DNA of 45,857 nt from Pseudomonadota bacterium (GCA_963205305.1 CAUJIC010000020.1:1-45857); one strand, 5' to 3'. Counted from the stretch's first letter, positions 25,883-35,433 are shown. Numbers and translations: made by a program. Notes: generated by a model from the letters alone, not told the origin.

Positions 25883-27709
25883 ATGCGCGCGCAAGAATTG
25901 CAAAAAATGATTACTCGCCGCGCAGTGATTTTTGGCGGGGTGCAAGCCGCAGCAGGCTTTGCACTGCTTTCGCGCCTCTATTTTTTACAGTTTGTGCATG
26001 GCGAGGAATTCAAGCTGCAAGCGGAGGGTAACCGTGCAAAAATGCAGCTGATTATTCCGCCGCGCGGCATCATCAGCGACCGTTACGGCACAGCCATGGC
26101 CATGAACCATGTGAATTACCGCCTGATGATTGAGCCTGATGTGAAAGCCAAAGCGCGCGAGACGTTAAAGCGACTTATTCCGCTGATGAGTTTGAGCGAA
26201 AAAGAAGTGAAGCTGCTTGGGGACGCTATTAATCGCCGTAAGGTAGGGGTTCCAATTTTAGTGCGCGAACATTTGAGCTGGGATGAGGTGGCGCGGATCC
26301 AATACCACTTGCCCGAACTATCGGTAGCGACGATTGAGGAAGGCCAGTGGCGGCATTATCCGTTTGCCGATCATTCGAGCCATTTGCTGGGCTATGTCGG
26401 CAAAGTATCACCTAACGAGGTGAAGGCAAAGCCCGACGAACCGTTGATGAAAGTTCCCGATATGAAAATCGGCAAGAACGGCATCGAGGCGCTCTATGAA
26501 ACCAAGCTGCAAGGCAAGGCGGGAGCAAAGCAGATGGAGGTGAATGCCGCAGGTTCGCCCATCCGCGAGCTTGACCGTAAGCCGCCTGTGGCGGGTGATC
26601 CTTTGCCACTGACCATCGATAACCGATTGCAGGAATTTTGTGTCGAGCGCTTGGGCGAAGAATCGGGCGCGATTGTGGTGATGAATGTGCATACGGGTGA
26701 GGTATTGGCGCTGGTATCGGTGCCCGCGTTCGACCCCAACGAGTTTAGTAAGGGCATCAAATATAATTATTACGAATCGCTGAAGGCGAACAAAAAAGTG
26801 CCGCTGATGAATAAGGCGATCGCAGGGCAATACCCCCCCGGATCGACCTTTAAAATGATAACGGGATTAGCGGGGTTGAAGTCAGGGAAATTCACCGCGA
26901 ACACGCATATTCATTGCAATGGCACTTTCTATTTGGGAAACCACCCGTTTGGGTGCTGGAAGGTGGAAGGACATGGAACGCTAACCATGCAGCAGGCCAT
27001 CGAGCAATCGTGCGATGTGTATTTTTACACCGTCGCGCGTGACATTGGCATCGATGCCCTTGCCGCGATGTCGCGCGAGTTTGGCTTGGGCGAAAAATCG
27101 GACTTGGGCCTTAGCGGTGAACGCGCAGGTATTGTGCCAAGCCCCGAATGGAAGAAAAAAGTTGGGCGCGGTGCTTGGAACCCAGGAGAGACGATCAACA
27201 GCGCGATTGGTCAGGGCGATACACTCACCACGCCACTGCAGTTAGCTATCATGACCGCACGCATGGTCAATGGTGGCAAGAAAGTGCTGCCGCGATTGCT
27301 GCTGCATGAGGATGATAAACTGATGGGCGAGGTGGATATTGCACCTGATTTTTTGGCCATCATGCGGCAAGGGATGTCGGACGTGGTGAACAGCGCGCGC
27401 GGTACCGCGCATGGCAGTGTAATTAAGGATGAGCGCTATGCGTTCGGTGGTAAAACCGGTACCTCGCAAGTGCGGAAATTGCTGGTGCATGGGCAGAACC
27501 AGAACCTGATTCCGTGGGAGTTTCGTCACCATGCGTGGTTTGTGGGGTACGCACCGGTGGGTGACCCCGATATTTGCTGCTCGGTCATTATCGAGCATGG
27601 CGGCGGCGGTGCATCGGCGGCGGCTCCTGTGGCGCGTGATGTGTTACAAAAAGCGCAGGAATTGCGGGCCAATCCACCACTTAACTTTTCCGCAAAAACG
27701 GGGGCATGA
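25883..27709 (+). CDS. mrdA: Penicillin-binding protein 2, elongation transpeptidase
   Basis: PBP2 cross-links peptidoglycan during cell elongation with RodA. The 608-residue protein has one N-terminal membrane segment, the dimerisation domain (PPRGIISDRYGTAMAMN) and a transpeptidase domain with Ser321-x-x-Lys324 in YPPGSTFKMITG, SCD at 376-378 in the place of SxN, and KTGTSQV near residue 525. The ribosome site GGGGAGAGG immediately precedes the start. Its TGA overlaps the ATG of rodA (ATGA). Confidence 0.95.
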   Translation: MRAQELQKMITRRAVIFGGVQAAAGFALLSRLYFLQFVHGEEFKLQAEGNRAKMQLIIPPRGIISDRYGTAMAMNHVNYRLMIEPDVKAKARETLKRLIPLMSLSEKEVKLLGDAINRRKVGVPILVREHLSWDEVARIQYHLPELSVATIEEGQWRHYPFADHSSHLLGYVGKVSPNEVKAKPDEPLMKVPDMKIGKNGIEALYETKLQGKAGAKQMEVNAAGSPIRELDRKPPVAGDPLPLTIDNRLQEFCVERLGEESGAIVVMNVHTGEVLALVSVPAFDPNEFSKGIKYNYYESLKANKKVPLMNKAIAGQYPPGSTFKMITGLAGLKSGKFTANTHIHCNGTFYLGNHPFGCWKVEGHGTLTMQQAIEQSCDVYFYTVARDIGIDALAAMSREFGLGEKSDLGLSGERAGIVPSPEWKKKVGRGAWNPGETINSAIGQGDTLTTPLQLAIMTARMVNGGKKVLPRLLLHEDDKLMGEVDIAPDFLAIMRQGMSDVVNSARGTAHGSVIKDERYAFGGKTGTSQVRKLLVHGQNQNLIPWEFRHHAWFVGYAPVGDPDICCSVIIEHGGGGASAAAPVARDVLQKAQELRANPPLNFSAKTGA

Positions 27710-28839
27710 TGCGAAATTCGGCGACCATGAAACGGTTTGTTCGGCGGTTTCGTTCTATGCATCGCGGGGTGCTGGTATTGACGCTGGCACTCAGCCTGTT
27801 CGGCCTCATCATGCAGTATTCGGCAGCGGGTGGCGATTTCTCGGTATTCGCCAAACCACAAGCCATTCGCCTCCTCATGGGATTGGTGCTGATGGTGCTG
27901 TTCGCCGTGACGCCACCCGCCGCGTTGTTTCGCTCGGCCTACATAATTTACGGCCTGTGCGTCAGCTTGTTGGTGTTAGTGGAGTTGGTCGGCTTTATGG
28001 GGCTTGGTGCTCAGCGCTGGGTGGGGGTTGGTGCGTTTAGTTTGCAGCCTTCGGAGTTGATGAAAATTGGTATTATCCTCGCGTTCGCCCGCTACTTCCA
28101 AAGTTTCAAGCCCGATTACACCAACCATGTAGTCGTACTGATTGTTCCCGCCATTCTCGTCCTTATTCCCGTGGGGCTCATTCTCGCACAGCCGAATCTT
28201 GGCACCGCGACGATTGTTTCCGTCATCGCGTTTTGCATGTGTTTCATGGCAGGAATTCGTTGGTGGTTCTTTGCGGGCGCTATTACGGCGGTGGTGGGCG
28301 CCATACCTGTGGCATACCATTTCCTGCACGACTACCAAAAGGAACGGGTGAACACATTTTTGAACCCCGATAGCGATCCGTTAGGGGCAGGCTACAACAT
28401 CATTCAATCCAAAATCGCGATCGGATCGGGTGGGTTTTGGGGCAAGGGGCTACTCAATGGCTCGCAAGGGCAGCTCGACTTTTTGCCCGAAAAACAAACG
28501 GATTTTATTTTCACCATGATGGGCGAGGAGTTGGGCTTTGCAGGTGCTTTCGCGCTGATGGTGATGTACGCGCTGCTGATTGGCTTCACCATGCGCCTTG
28601 CCGCCCAAGCCCGTAGCAGTTTTGGACGCTTGCTAGCAGCGGGAGTAGCTAGCTTGTTGTTTATTCATATTTTTATCAATATGGCGATGGTGATGGGCAT
28701 GATTCCCGTGGTGGGGGTGCCGCTCCCGTTTCTATCGTATGGTGGCTCGTTTTTACTAACGACGCTTATGGCTTGCGGGTTGGTGCAGCATGTCTACATC
28801 AATCGCGACCAAACTGCGCCAATGCGAGGGATTTCCTGA
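27706..28839 (+). CDS. rodA: RodA, SEDS peptidoglycan glycosyltransferase
   Basis: RodA polymerises glycan strands in the elongasome. The 377-residue protein has ten hydrophobic segments and the SEDS blocks GAQRWVGVGAFSLQPSELMK, the DSDPLGAGYNIIQSKIAIGS region, with the catalytic Asp of WxxG/PEKQTDFIFTMMGEELG nearby, and VPLPFLSYGGSFL near the C-terminus. It overlaps mrdA by 4 bases, so the two partners are coupled in translation. Confidence 0.95.
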   Translation: MMRNSATMKRFVRRFRSMHRGVLVLTLALSLFGLIMQYSAAGGDFSVFAKPQAIRLLMGLVLMVLFAVTPPAALFRSAYIIYGLCVSLLVLVELVGFMGLGAQRWVGVGAFSLQPSELMKIGIILAFARYFQSFKPDYTNHVVVLIVPAILVLIPVGLILAQPNLGTATIVSVIAFCMCFMAGIRWWFFAGAITAVVGAIPVAYHFLHDYQKERVNTFLNPDSDPLGAGYNIIQSKIAIGSGGFWGKGLLNGSQGQLDFLPEKQTDFIFTMMGEELGFAGAFALMVMYALLIGFTMRLAAQARSSFGRLLAAGVASLLFIHIFINMAMVMGMIPVVGVPLPFLSYGGSFLLTTLMACGLVQHVYINRDQTAPMRGIS

Positions 28840-28905
28840 TTTATTAATGGAAAATTAACTAAAATACGCGTAGAATACTTGCTACAGCTCGCTTAGAGGT
28901 CTTTC

Positions 28906-29529
28906 ATGAAATCCATCGGCATTTTACAACGCCTGCGCCGCCACGAAGAAGGCGCAACGGCGGTAGAGTTCGCGATTGTCGCGGTGATGTTTTTCACCCT
29001 GATGTTTGGCATCATCGAATATGGCATGATCATGTTCACCAAGGTGGCTCTTGAAAGCGCTGTGGTACAGGCCTCGCGTTCGGCAAGCCTTGGCACGGTT
29101 GTTGCGGGGTGCGAAAATACTGATAGCACAGCCGCACGCATCTGCACCGTAAGAAGGTTGGTCGAGGACAACACGCTTGGCTTTGTGAGGAGAGATGCAG
29201 TGGAGGTAACCGCTAATGACGTGACGGTGTCAACAACCGCATCGCCGTCTGTGCCCGATATGTGCCTCGATGACCCTATGGATCCTTATCCCGCCAGCTG
29301 CACCGGCGGTTTCATCGATAATTCGGCGCCGGCGGGTTACCAGCAATCGGGTGGGATTACATCGGTTGGGGTGGCAGGCAGTCTCGTTGAAATCCGAGCG
29401 ACCTATTTGTGGCGTGTGCTTTTCCCATTATTCGAAATTTTCCCGAGCTATTCCGGGTCAGGTGGCCAACAAGGCTTTTTGGTGATTACTTCTTCGGCGG
29501 TGATTAAAAATGAACCGTTTAATAATTAA
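28906..29529 (+). CDS. TadE-like pilus assembly protein (first)
   Basis: TadE proteins are pseudopilins of Flp/Tad pili. After a short basic N-terminus the protein has the typical RRHEEGATAVEFAIV motif, with the E-F/E-Y type pseudopilin site, followed by a hydrophobic helix (MFFTLMFGIIEYGMIMF). The rest is periplasmic, with four to five cysteines. Length is 207 aa. The next tadE-like gene overlaps or follows at once. No tadA/tadB/tadC or secretin genes are in the window, so the assembly machine must be encoded elsewhere. Confidence 0.88.
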   Translation: MKSIGILQRLRRHEEGATAVEFAIVAVMFFTLMFGIIEYGMIMFTKVALESAVVQASRSASLGTVVAGCENTDSTAARICTVRRLVEDNTLGFVRRDAVEVTANDVTVSTTASPSVPDMCLDDPMDPYPASCTGGFIDNSAPAGYQQSGGITSVGVAGSLVEIRATYLWRVLFPLFEIFPSYSGSGGQQGFLVITSSAVIKNEPFNN

Positions 29530-30334
29530 TACGAAAGTTATGCATATGCGTGGCGCGCTATTGAAGCAATTTCTTGCCCACCGCGAGGGCGTGGCGCTCA
29601 TCGAGTTTGCAATCGTATTTCCTGTTTTGTTTCTGTTGCTGTTTGGCGGCATCGAAATTAATCGGCTGATTCTCATCCAGCAGAAACTAGAAAAAGCGGG
29701 CTATGTGATTGCCGATATCGTGACGCAATATCAGCCTGCGACGTTAACCGCAGCGGCGGGCGAAATAAGTGTGCCTGAAATTCGTAATAATGTGTTCCCG
29801 CAACTTGCGCGCATGATGGGTACCTATAGTGACCCCGCTAATCAAGCGGCCATTCTTACCTCACTTCGTATCCGCGGCCCTGCGGGGGGGCGAACGGTGA
29901 CCATTGATTGGCAGATTGGCGGCGGCGGCACCTTATCGGGATGCGACGGGAGGGGAACCTGTGCGGTCAGCATTGTAAATGGTCGTACGCCTACGGGGAT
30001 TGATACTGGCGTGCGGGGCACGGTTGCGGCGCTGCCTAGCACTCCTCCTGGCAACTCTATCCAAGATTTGGTTCAGGGCTTGCCTGGGCAACCAGATGTC
30101 AACGGTTACACGCTGATCGTGAATGAGGTATTCTACTTCTACCAACCGTTGCTTGGGTCATTGGTCGAGGATGTTGGCTTGGCTGGTGGTAATGGGTTTG
30201 CGGGGTATCGATTTTATTTGAGACCCCAGATTTATGTAAAGCGCACCTACTTCCTCCCGCGCCTTGAAGGCAAATTGTTCGATTTACCCGACCCCGACAA
30301 CCCTGCTAACGGCTTTCCCGTTCCCGTTCTATAA
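29510..30334 (+). CDS. TadE-like pilus assembly protein (second)
   Basis: The N-terminus is similar to that of the first tadE-like gene: HREGVALIEFAIVFPVLFLLLFGGIEINRL, containing the pseudopilin-type Glu and one membrane helix. About 215 periplasmic residues follow, rich in Gly and Pro, with two cysteines near residue 145. Possible starts are the ATGs at 29510 (overlapping the previous gene), 29540 and 29546; none has a strong ribosome site, so the exact N-terminus is uncertain. The TadG-like gene follows by 2 bases. Confidence 0.85.
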   Translation: MNRLIINTKVMHMRGALLKQFLAHREGVALIEFAIVFPVLFLLLFGGIEINRLILIQQKLEKAGYVIADIVTQYQPATLTAAAGEISVPEIRNNVFPQLARMMGTYSDPANQAAILTSLRIRGPAGGRTVTIDWQIGGGGTLSGCDGRGTCAVSIVNGRTPTGIDTGVRGTVAALPSTPPGNSIQDLVQGLPGQPDVNGYTLIVNEVFYFYQPLLGSLVEDVGLAGGNGFAGYRFYLRPQIYVKRTYFLPRLEGKLFDLPDPDNPANGFPVPVL

Positions 30335-30336
30335 GG

Positions 30337-31539
30337 ATGATTATGAACCAGTTCATGAAACGTTTGTTAGCGGATCGTTCGGGCAATGTCCTGATGCTGA
30401 CGGGATTAAGCTTCCTGTTCCTCGTCGCCATCGGTGGCGCGGGCTATGATTTGGGCAAGCAGCAACTAGTGAAGCAGCGTATGCAGCAAGCGAGCGATGC
30501 GGCGGCGATTGCAGGCGCAGGCATGGAAGATACCGCCACACCCGCAGAGCGCGAACTGATGGCGAACAATATCTTTTTCCTGAATTACCCCGATAGCTAT
30601 TTGGGCATTGCTCGGCCAGCGCCAGGCATTCAGGTTGTCGGCAACAATGTGGAAGTGAGAGTTCCGAACACGAATGTTCCGACCTCGTTCATGAGTAACT
30701 TGGGCGTGAATAGCCTGCCCGCTAATGGCTTCACGCGCGCGCGCATTAAAACGCCCTTGCGGCCGATTGATTTGATCATGGTGATGGATAATTCGGGCTC
30801 GATGGCGGGCACGGATGTGGGCGCAGACAATACGCTCAACGGGGATGCGGCGATTAGCCTTGGCTATTGCAGATCGTGGCTTGCTAGCCTTGGTTATGCG
30901 CCTTTCTGGGCCTCGTATTATTGTGGGCCAGCGTCACCGCCGTTCTACCGCTACTCGTTAAGCGGCATTACTGGGCTAACGCGCGTGAATGCATTGCGTT
31001 ATGCGGCCGACTACGCGGCGGGTCTTTTGCTCAATCCGAATGTCGATAACAACCAAATTGCTTCGGTGACGTGGAATGGCACGCTTGTTAATTCGCAGGA
31101 CTTTCAAACTTCTTATGCGCCTGTGCAAAATTTCTTGCGGGGCATGTTTGCGACCTCGACGACCAATAGCACCCTTGGGTTGGCCAGAGCACAAGCACTT
31201 GGTGCGGCAGGATTTCGTGCGGGAACTGTTCGCGCGGTGCTTTTGCTGACGGACGGCTCGAACTATCCTGATCCCGTTTCCTACAATGCTTCTAGCCGCA
31301 TTATCTGTGATCAACTGAAGGCAGATGGCGTGGTGGTGTACACCATCGCTTTTGGTACCGATGTTGAGAATGATATGTCGGTTAGACAATTCTTATCGGA
31401 TTGTGCCACTGGTGGCTCGAACGGCGCGAATACGAACAATCTTGGCGCTACATTTTTCATTGCGCCCGATGCAGCGACCCTTACTAGGGCGTTCGATGAG
31501 ATTGTCATTAGCTTGAGAAGAGTTCGGATTCTGCAGTAA
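30337..31539 (+). CDS. TadG-like pilus assembly protein with von Willebrand A domain
   Basis: Residues 1-50 carry the TadG-type N-terminus (DRSGNVLMLTGLSFLFLVAIGGAGYDLGK) with one membrane helix. From about residue 144 a von Willebrand A domain follows with the metal-site motif VMDNSGSM (D-x-S-x-S) and LLLTDGSNYPDP near residue 305. It is 400 aa long. Proteins of this kind anchor or help assemble Flp pili. It is the third gene of a tight unit with the two tadE-like genes and has no terminator before the convergent gene at 31551. Confidence 0.87.
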   Translation: MIMNQFMKRLLADRSGNVLMLTGLSFLFLVAIGGAGYDLGKQQLVKQRMQQASDAAAIAGAGMEDTATPAERELMANNIFFLNYPDSYLGIARPAPGIQVVGNNVEVRVPNTNVPTSFMSNLGVNSLPANGFTRARIKTPLRPIDLIMVMDNSGSMAGTDVGADNTLNGDAAISLGYCRSWLASLGYAPFWASYYCGPASPPFYRYSLSGITGLTRVNALRYAADYAAGLLLNPNVDNNQIASVTWNGTLVNSQDFQTSYAPVQNFLRGMFATSTTNSTLGLARAQALGAAGFRAGTVRAVLLLTDGSNYPDPVSYNASSRIICDQLKADGVVVYTIAFGTDVENDMSVRQFLSDCATGGSNGANTNNLGATFFIAPDAATLTRAFDEIVISLRRVRILQ

Positions 31540-31550
31540 GCTGCACTACC

Positions 31551-32870
31551 CTATGCGTGTGCGGAAAGGCTTGAGGCCTGTTGCACAAGCGGTGATGGCG
31601 TAAGCGCGCTGTTTGCATCGATTGTTGTTGTGGGGGTAGCAGACGCACCTTCGGGCAACGCATCAAGCTGCATGGTCGAGCCTTTGGGGATGACACCATT
31701 TTTGCTGCTGGGTTTGGTGGTCTCGGTGCCTGTGATGTGCGGGGTGGGGAACCGTTCCGTAACATCGGCAAGGGTTGCCCCTGCTTTAAGCATGGTCTGC
31801 ATTTCTTTGACGGCGGGGATGCCAAAACGGTTGGCGATTTCAATCGTCGCCATGGTTTTTTCGGGTTGGTTCACATCGATCAGATCATGCCCCAGTAGGT
31901 AGATGAATTTGGGCAATGCAAAATCCGCCTGATGAATGGCGTGGCCCGTTTTGGGGTCGATGATGGAGCTGTGTTTATAGGCATAGGTGAGGTTCATCAG
32001 CTGGGTGATACGCTCGAAAATGGGTTGGCCTTGTGCCCAGCGTGCGCCTTCGCCCGAGCCTCGCTCCAGCACGTTGGTGAACATTTTGTTCGGGTTGAAT
32101 GCCTCGTTGTAATGTTGGTATAAATCGAAAATCTCACCCACGTTAATCGCTTGGCCAAGGCCGTTACGTGGGTTGATCTTGTTGTTGATGAAGGTGATGA
32201 GGTCCTCGAACATGGTGGTCTTGCGCTTCCATGTCTCACCAAACGCCTGACCTGCTTTCACACCGACCATGATATCTCCAAGCCCTGTCGAACGCATCAT
32301 GGCAGCAGGGATGAAGAATAAGTCGGTCGCCACGCGCTTAATGGAGCGCTTCCAGAAATTATCCATGGTTTTTTGGACAATGCGGTTATCGCTTTTCTTG
32401 AGGTCGATTTGGTTGATGTCGCTGGGCGATTTGCCCGTTTCCATCGCCACGGCTTCGGCAAAAATGTTTTTGATGTCTTTGTACACGGTGCGGCTGTAGC
32501 TCGCACTCAGAGCCAAGCTGCCCACGCCCATCAGCGCATTATAGGCGAGCGCCTCTTTGTTTTCACGCGTAGTGTGAGGGAATTTTTTCTGCAGCCACTC
32601 CCCTGGGGTTGCGAGGGTTTTAGCAAATTCCCCAAATGGTTTTTTTTCAAACATGGTGCCAAAGATGCCGCGCGGAATGTAGCGCGCGGGTAGGAACAGC
32701 AACAGGTAGCGCACGTATTCGGACGTGGGCGCAAGGGTGGATTGCGTTTTGGTGTGGATCGGTGTTTGCGAATTCGCGGCGAAATAATTTGGCGCGCGCG
32801 CGGAGTCTTCCGCCTTAGCGGGCTCATTCGGCGATGCCGTCGACGTAACAGGTGTGCGTTCTATTTCCAC
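31551..32870 (-). CDS. Hypothetical protein (439 aa)
   Basis: I recognise no family. The frame starts with GTG at 32870; the first internal Met is 72 residues in. The N-terminal ~50 residues and the last ~70 are Thr/Ser/Pro/Ala-rich and probably disordered. The middle is helical with a hydrophobic stretch (VRYLLLFLPARYIPRGIFG, residues 53-71) and another near residue 115. There is no standard signal peptide. A TACAAT hexamer lies 6 bases before the GTG, which could mean a message with almost no leader, but no convincing -35 was found. Flanking genes give no clue to its job. Confidence 0.72.
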   Translation of the reverse strand: MEIERTPVTSTASPNEPAKAEDSARAPNYFAANSQTPIHTKTQSTLAPTSEYVRYLLLFLPARYIPRGIFGTMFEKKPFGEFAKTLATPGEWLQKKFPHTTRENKEALAYNALMGVGSLALSASYSRTVYKDIKNIFAEAVAMETGKSPSDINQIDLKKSDNRIVQKTMDNFWKRSIKRVATDLFFIPAAMMRSTGLGDIMVGVKAGQAFGETWKRKTTMFEDLITFINNKINPRNGLGQAINVGEIFDLYQHYNEAFNPNKMFTNVLERGSGEGARWAQGQPIFERITQLMNLTYAYKHSSIIDPKTGHAIHQADFALPKFIYLLGHDLIDVNQPEKTMATIEIANRFGIPAVKEMQTMLKAGATLADVTERFPTPHITGTETTKPSSKNGVIPKGSTMQLDALPEGASATPTTTIDANSALTPSPLVQQASSLSAHA

Positions 32871-32951
32871 AGTTTGATTGTACGTGGTTTGTGGCCAATC
32901 AACACGTAGCTTTTTGTGAAGTTTTTGTGACAGCGCGGCGACTGCAATGCC

Positions 32952-33863
32952 CTATGAAAGGAAGAAAAACAATAACTTATACGATTTCGAGCTGGCCATG
33001 AGCAGTATGGTCGCCACCCCCAGCAAGTAGGCCATACGCCATAGATGCTGGTGAGTGAGGCGTGCCTTGCCGCTGCCAACCCACGGCTCTGGTCCTTTGG
33101 GCCCTGACCCACCTAAGGAAATACCCAGTGTTTTTGACACCGCTACCCGCCAGTTGGGGGCAAGCATGCTGGCCACAGGGCGGCAATGCGGGGTGGCCAT
33201 GGCTGCAAGTGCAATCAGGATGCGGCTTAAAGTACGTGGAACGGCATCAACGAGTTTGAACAAGCTGCGTGCCGCCCACCCAAAGGCCAGCTGCTTGCCA
33301 TAGGTAGCGTTGGCCGCGGCTAAGGTAAGGTACATGGCCATGGTCATCCACCCACCGACGACATACCAGAAACATCCGCCGACAATTCCAACGGCGAAGG
33401 CTTCCATCCGCGTGGCTATCACGTAGCGAATCACGGCGTGGCTATCGGCGAAGAGGTAGGCAATGTTGGGCAATTCGAGGGGGAGTTTATCCTGTTTCGC
33501 TTGCCGCCAGAGCGTAAAGACGGCGGTAGCGGAAAAACAATAACCAAACCAGAGCAGTATGCTGGCGGTGCTGACAACGGTTGCCCATAGGTTGGGTTTA
33601 GCAAGCGCCGCACCCACAATGATGGCAGGCAGTAACAGTAGAGCCAGTGCGACAATACCGCGATAAACCAGGGTGGCGGCGCTGCGGTTTTCACGGTTGA
33701 GTTTGGTGCCCAGCTGGCGCACGCGTTCATCGCCCGCCCGCACCAGTTGGGCGAAGGGTCCGCGCTCGGCCAACGGACTGGCAAACACGCCGAGCACCAC
33801 CATGACCATCAAAAATTCGGTGCGGTGGATCAGCAGGTCGGGGTAGGTTTCGAGGTTAATCAT
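32952..33863 (-). CDS. CobD/CbiB-like membrane protein
   Basis: CbiB/CobD enzymes attach the aminopropanol arm to cobyric acid. This 303-residue membrane protein has blocks at the expected places: KLNRENRSAATLVYRGIVAL, HAVIRYVIATRMEAFAVGIV, VDAVPRTLSRILIALAA, and APNWRVAVSKTLGISLGG followed by the PWVGSG and LTHQHLWRMAY segments. The usual conserved RD-x-ExLAENxxDG-type core is only loosely preserved. No cobalamin gene is nearby. It may be a diverged family member with another function. The start at 33863 lacks a visible ribosome site. Confidence 0.72.
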   Translation of the reverse strand: MINLETYPDLLIHRTEFLMVMVVLGVFASPLAERGPFAQLVRAGDERVRQLGTKLNRENRSAATLVYRGIVALALLLLPAIIVGAALAKPNLWATVVSTASILLWFGYCFSATAVFTLWRQAKQDKLPLELPNIAYLFADSHAVIRYVIATRMEAFAVGIVGGCFWYVVGGWMTMAMYLTLAAANATYGKQLAFGWAARSLFKLVDAVPRTLSRILIALAAMATPHCRPVASMLAPNWRVAVSKTLGISLGGSGPKGPEPWVGSGKARLTHQHLWRMAYLLGVATILLMASSKSYKLLFFFLS

Positions 33864-33916
33864 CGCGCGAGATTAGGGCGCTTGACTGCAAATCGCAAAT
33901 GGTTTGGCGTGCGTGA

Positions 33917-34843
33917 CTACTCGACGAAAATTTCCACGCGGCGGTTTTTGGGCTCGCCAACATTATCCGCGGTGGGCACCGCAGGGTCGCTCTCGCCATA
34001 GGCGAAATATTTGAGCATACTGGCAGGGACGCCCGATTTGCGCAGGGCATCGACCACAAAACGTGCGCGGCGCTCGGACAGATCCATGTTGTAATCTTCG
34101 GTGCCGAGTCGATCGGCGTGGCCGTTGACGTTGATGGAGGCTTTGGCGTGGCCTTTCACTTCGCGCACCAATGCGGCGAGCGCACCTTGGGCGGAATCGC
34201 CCAACACATCGCTATCGAGCGGGAAGTAAAGAACACCCGATTTAGTTTTCACAGCAACGGGTTTCACTTTGCCGCCTGTTTTTTCAGGCGCTGCGGCAAC
34301 GGGTGTTTGCTGCGGAATGGTGGTGGTTGGCACATCGGCCACGGTGGCGGTGTGTGCTTCACTCAATTTGGCAAGGAGGGCGCTGAAGTTGGCGCGAGCA
34401 TCCTCGGCAGCGGTGAGGTCGGCTTTTTGCTCCTCGAGCATGACCCAGCGGTCATACGCCACCATGGCGGCGGCGGCCATTTCGGGCTGCGTGCTGCGGC
34501 TGGCATTAAGCGCTGGCAACAGCTTATCACGCTGCACTACTAAATCATCGAATGTTTCAGCACTGAGTGCCATTTGGCTTGGATATTCGGGCTTAACATC
34601 GCGGCCTTGGGTGGCAAGCAGCCCCTTCTCGGCGAAGTAGCGGGCGGCGACAGCATCTTGGGCGCCCGAGCGCTCCTCGGCGTACTCGCGGTAGCCATTG
34701 GCGAGCGAGGCTTGGTAGGTATCGCCCTCGGTGGTGGCGGTACTGAGTTGCTCCAGCGCTTGGTTTGCCTGATTATCGGCACAGGCAGTAAGGCCCGTGA
34801 GGCTGGTGAATATTAAGAGCGTAGCAAGGGTGGATTTAAGCAT
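33917..34843 (-). CDS. OmpA-family outer-membrane lipoprotein
   Basis: A lipoprotein signal peptide ends in the lipobox LTAC (residues ~20-23), so Cys23 would be lipidated. The middle is helical (Ala/Glu-rich), resembling a spacer of Pal-like proteins. The last ~110 residues are an OmpA/Pal peptidoglycan-binding domain: YFPLDSDVLGDSAQGAL, NVNGHADRLGTEDYNMDLSE, RRARFVVDAL, GESDP and NRRVEIFVE. It anchors the outer membrane to the cell wall. The ATG at 34843 follows GGGGA; a TTG at 34855 is less likely. It is not next to tol genes, so it is probably not Pal itself. Confidence 0.88.
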   Translation of the reverse strand: MLKSTLATLLIFTSLTGLTACADNQANQALEQLSTATTEGDTYQASLANGYREYAEERSGAQDAVAARYFAEKGLLATQGRDVKPEYPSQMALSAETFDDLVVQRDKLLPALNASRSTQPEMAAAAMVAYDRWVMLEEQKADLTAAEDARANFSALLAKLSEAHTATVADVPTTTIPQQTPVAAAPEKTGGKVKPVAVKTKSGVLYFPLDSDVLGDSAQGALAALVREVKGHAKASINVNGHADRLGTEDYNMDLSERRARFVVDALRKSGVPASMLKYFAYGESDPAVPTADNVGEPKNRRVEIFVE

Positions 34844-34947
34844 TTCATTCCCCAAGTTGGTGATGACTACTCAATGCCTTAGCCTATGCGCGCTAGGGTT
34901 TCAACCCCCATGCGAACCTCATCCACCATGTTCACCGCACAAAAAAC

Positions 34948-34976
34948 TTGCAGTGCAGTGCGGCATCGCCTATTAG
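34948..34976 (+). promoter_or_regulatory. Candidate sigma-70-type promoter of ndk
   Basis: TTGCAG (34948-34953) and TATTAG (34971-34976) are 17 bases apart and end 34 bases before the ndk start. Both hexamers deviate from consensus at two positions. Confidence 0.5.
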
Positions 34977-35010
34977 CCCCCTCGACTTGAGTTAACTATT
35001 GGAGAAGACC

Positions 35011-35433
35011 ATGACCGTGCAACGCACCTTTTCGATTTTAAAACCCGATGCGACCGAGCGCAATTTAACGGGCGCCATCAACGCGATGTTCGAGAGCAAT
35101 GGCTTTCGCATTGTCGCGCAAAAGCGCGTGCAACTGAGCCGCCACCAAGCCGAGCAATTCTACATCGTGCACAAAGAGCGCCCCTTCTACGGCGAGCTGG
35201 TGGACTATATGATTTCGGGCCCCGTTGTTGTGCAGGTGCTCGAGAAAGAAAACGCCGTGCAAGCCAACCGCGACCTGATGGGCGCAACCAACCCAGCGAA
35301 CGCGGCCGAAGGCACCATCCGTAAAACCTTCGCTGAATCCATCGAGCGTAACTCGGTGCATGGTTCGGACTCGGTTGAAAACGCCGCCATCGAAATCGCG
35401 TACTTCTTCAGCGGTTCGGAAATCGTTGGATAG
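35011..35433 (+). CDS. ndk: Nucleoside diphosphate kinase
   Basis: Ndk balances NTP and dNTP pools by phosphate transfer through a His intermediate. The 140-residue protein is standard: [12 protein letters not shown] at the start, the [19 protein letters not shown] block, [19 protein letters not shown], and the active-site [20 protein letters not shown] with the catalytic His. The start at 35011 follows GGAGAAG. A single-gene unit is likely: a promoter lies just upstream and a strong terminator just downstream. Confidence 0.97.
   Translation: MTVQRTFSILKPDATERNLTGAINAMFESNGFRIVAQKRVQLSRHQAEQFYIVHKERPFYGELVDYMISGPVVVQVLEKENAVQANRDLMGATNPANAAEGTIRKTFAESIERNSVHGSDSVENAAIEIAYFFSGSEIVG

Noticed and set aside
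32870..32890. Leaderless promoter for the 439-aa protein (TACAAT close to the GTG)
   Set aside because: No -35 hexamer at acceptable spacing was found, so only the hexamer is reported in the gene entry.
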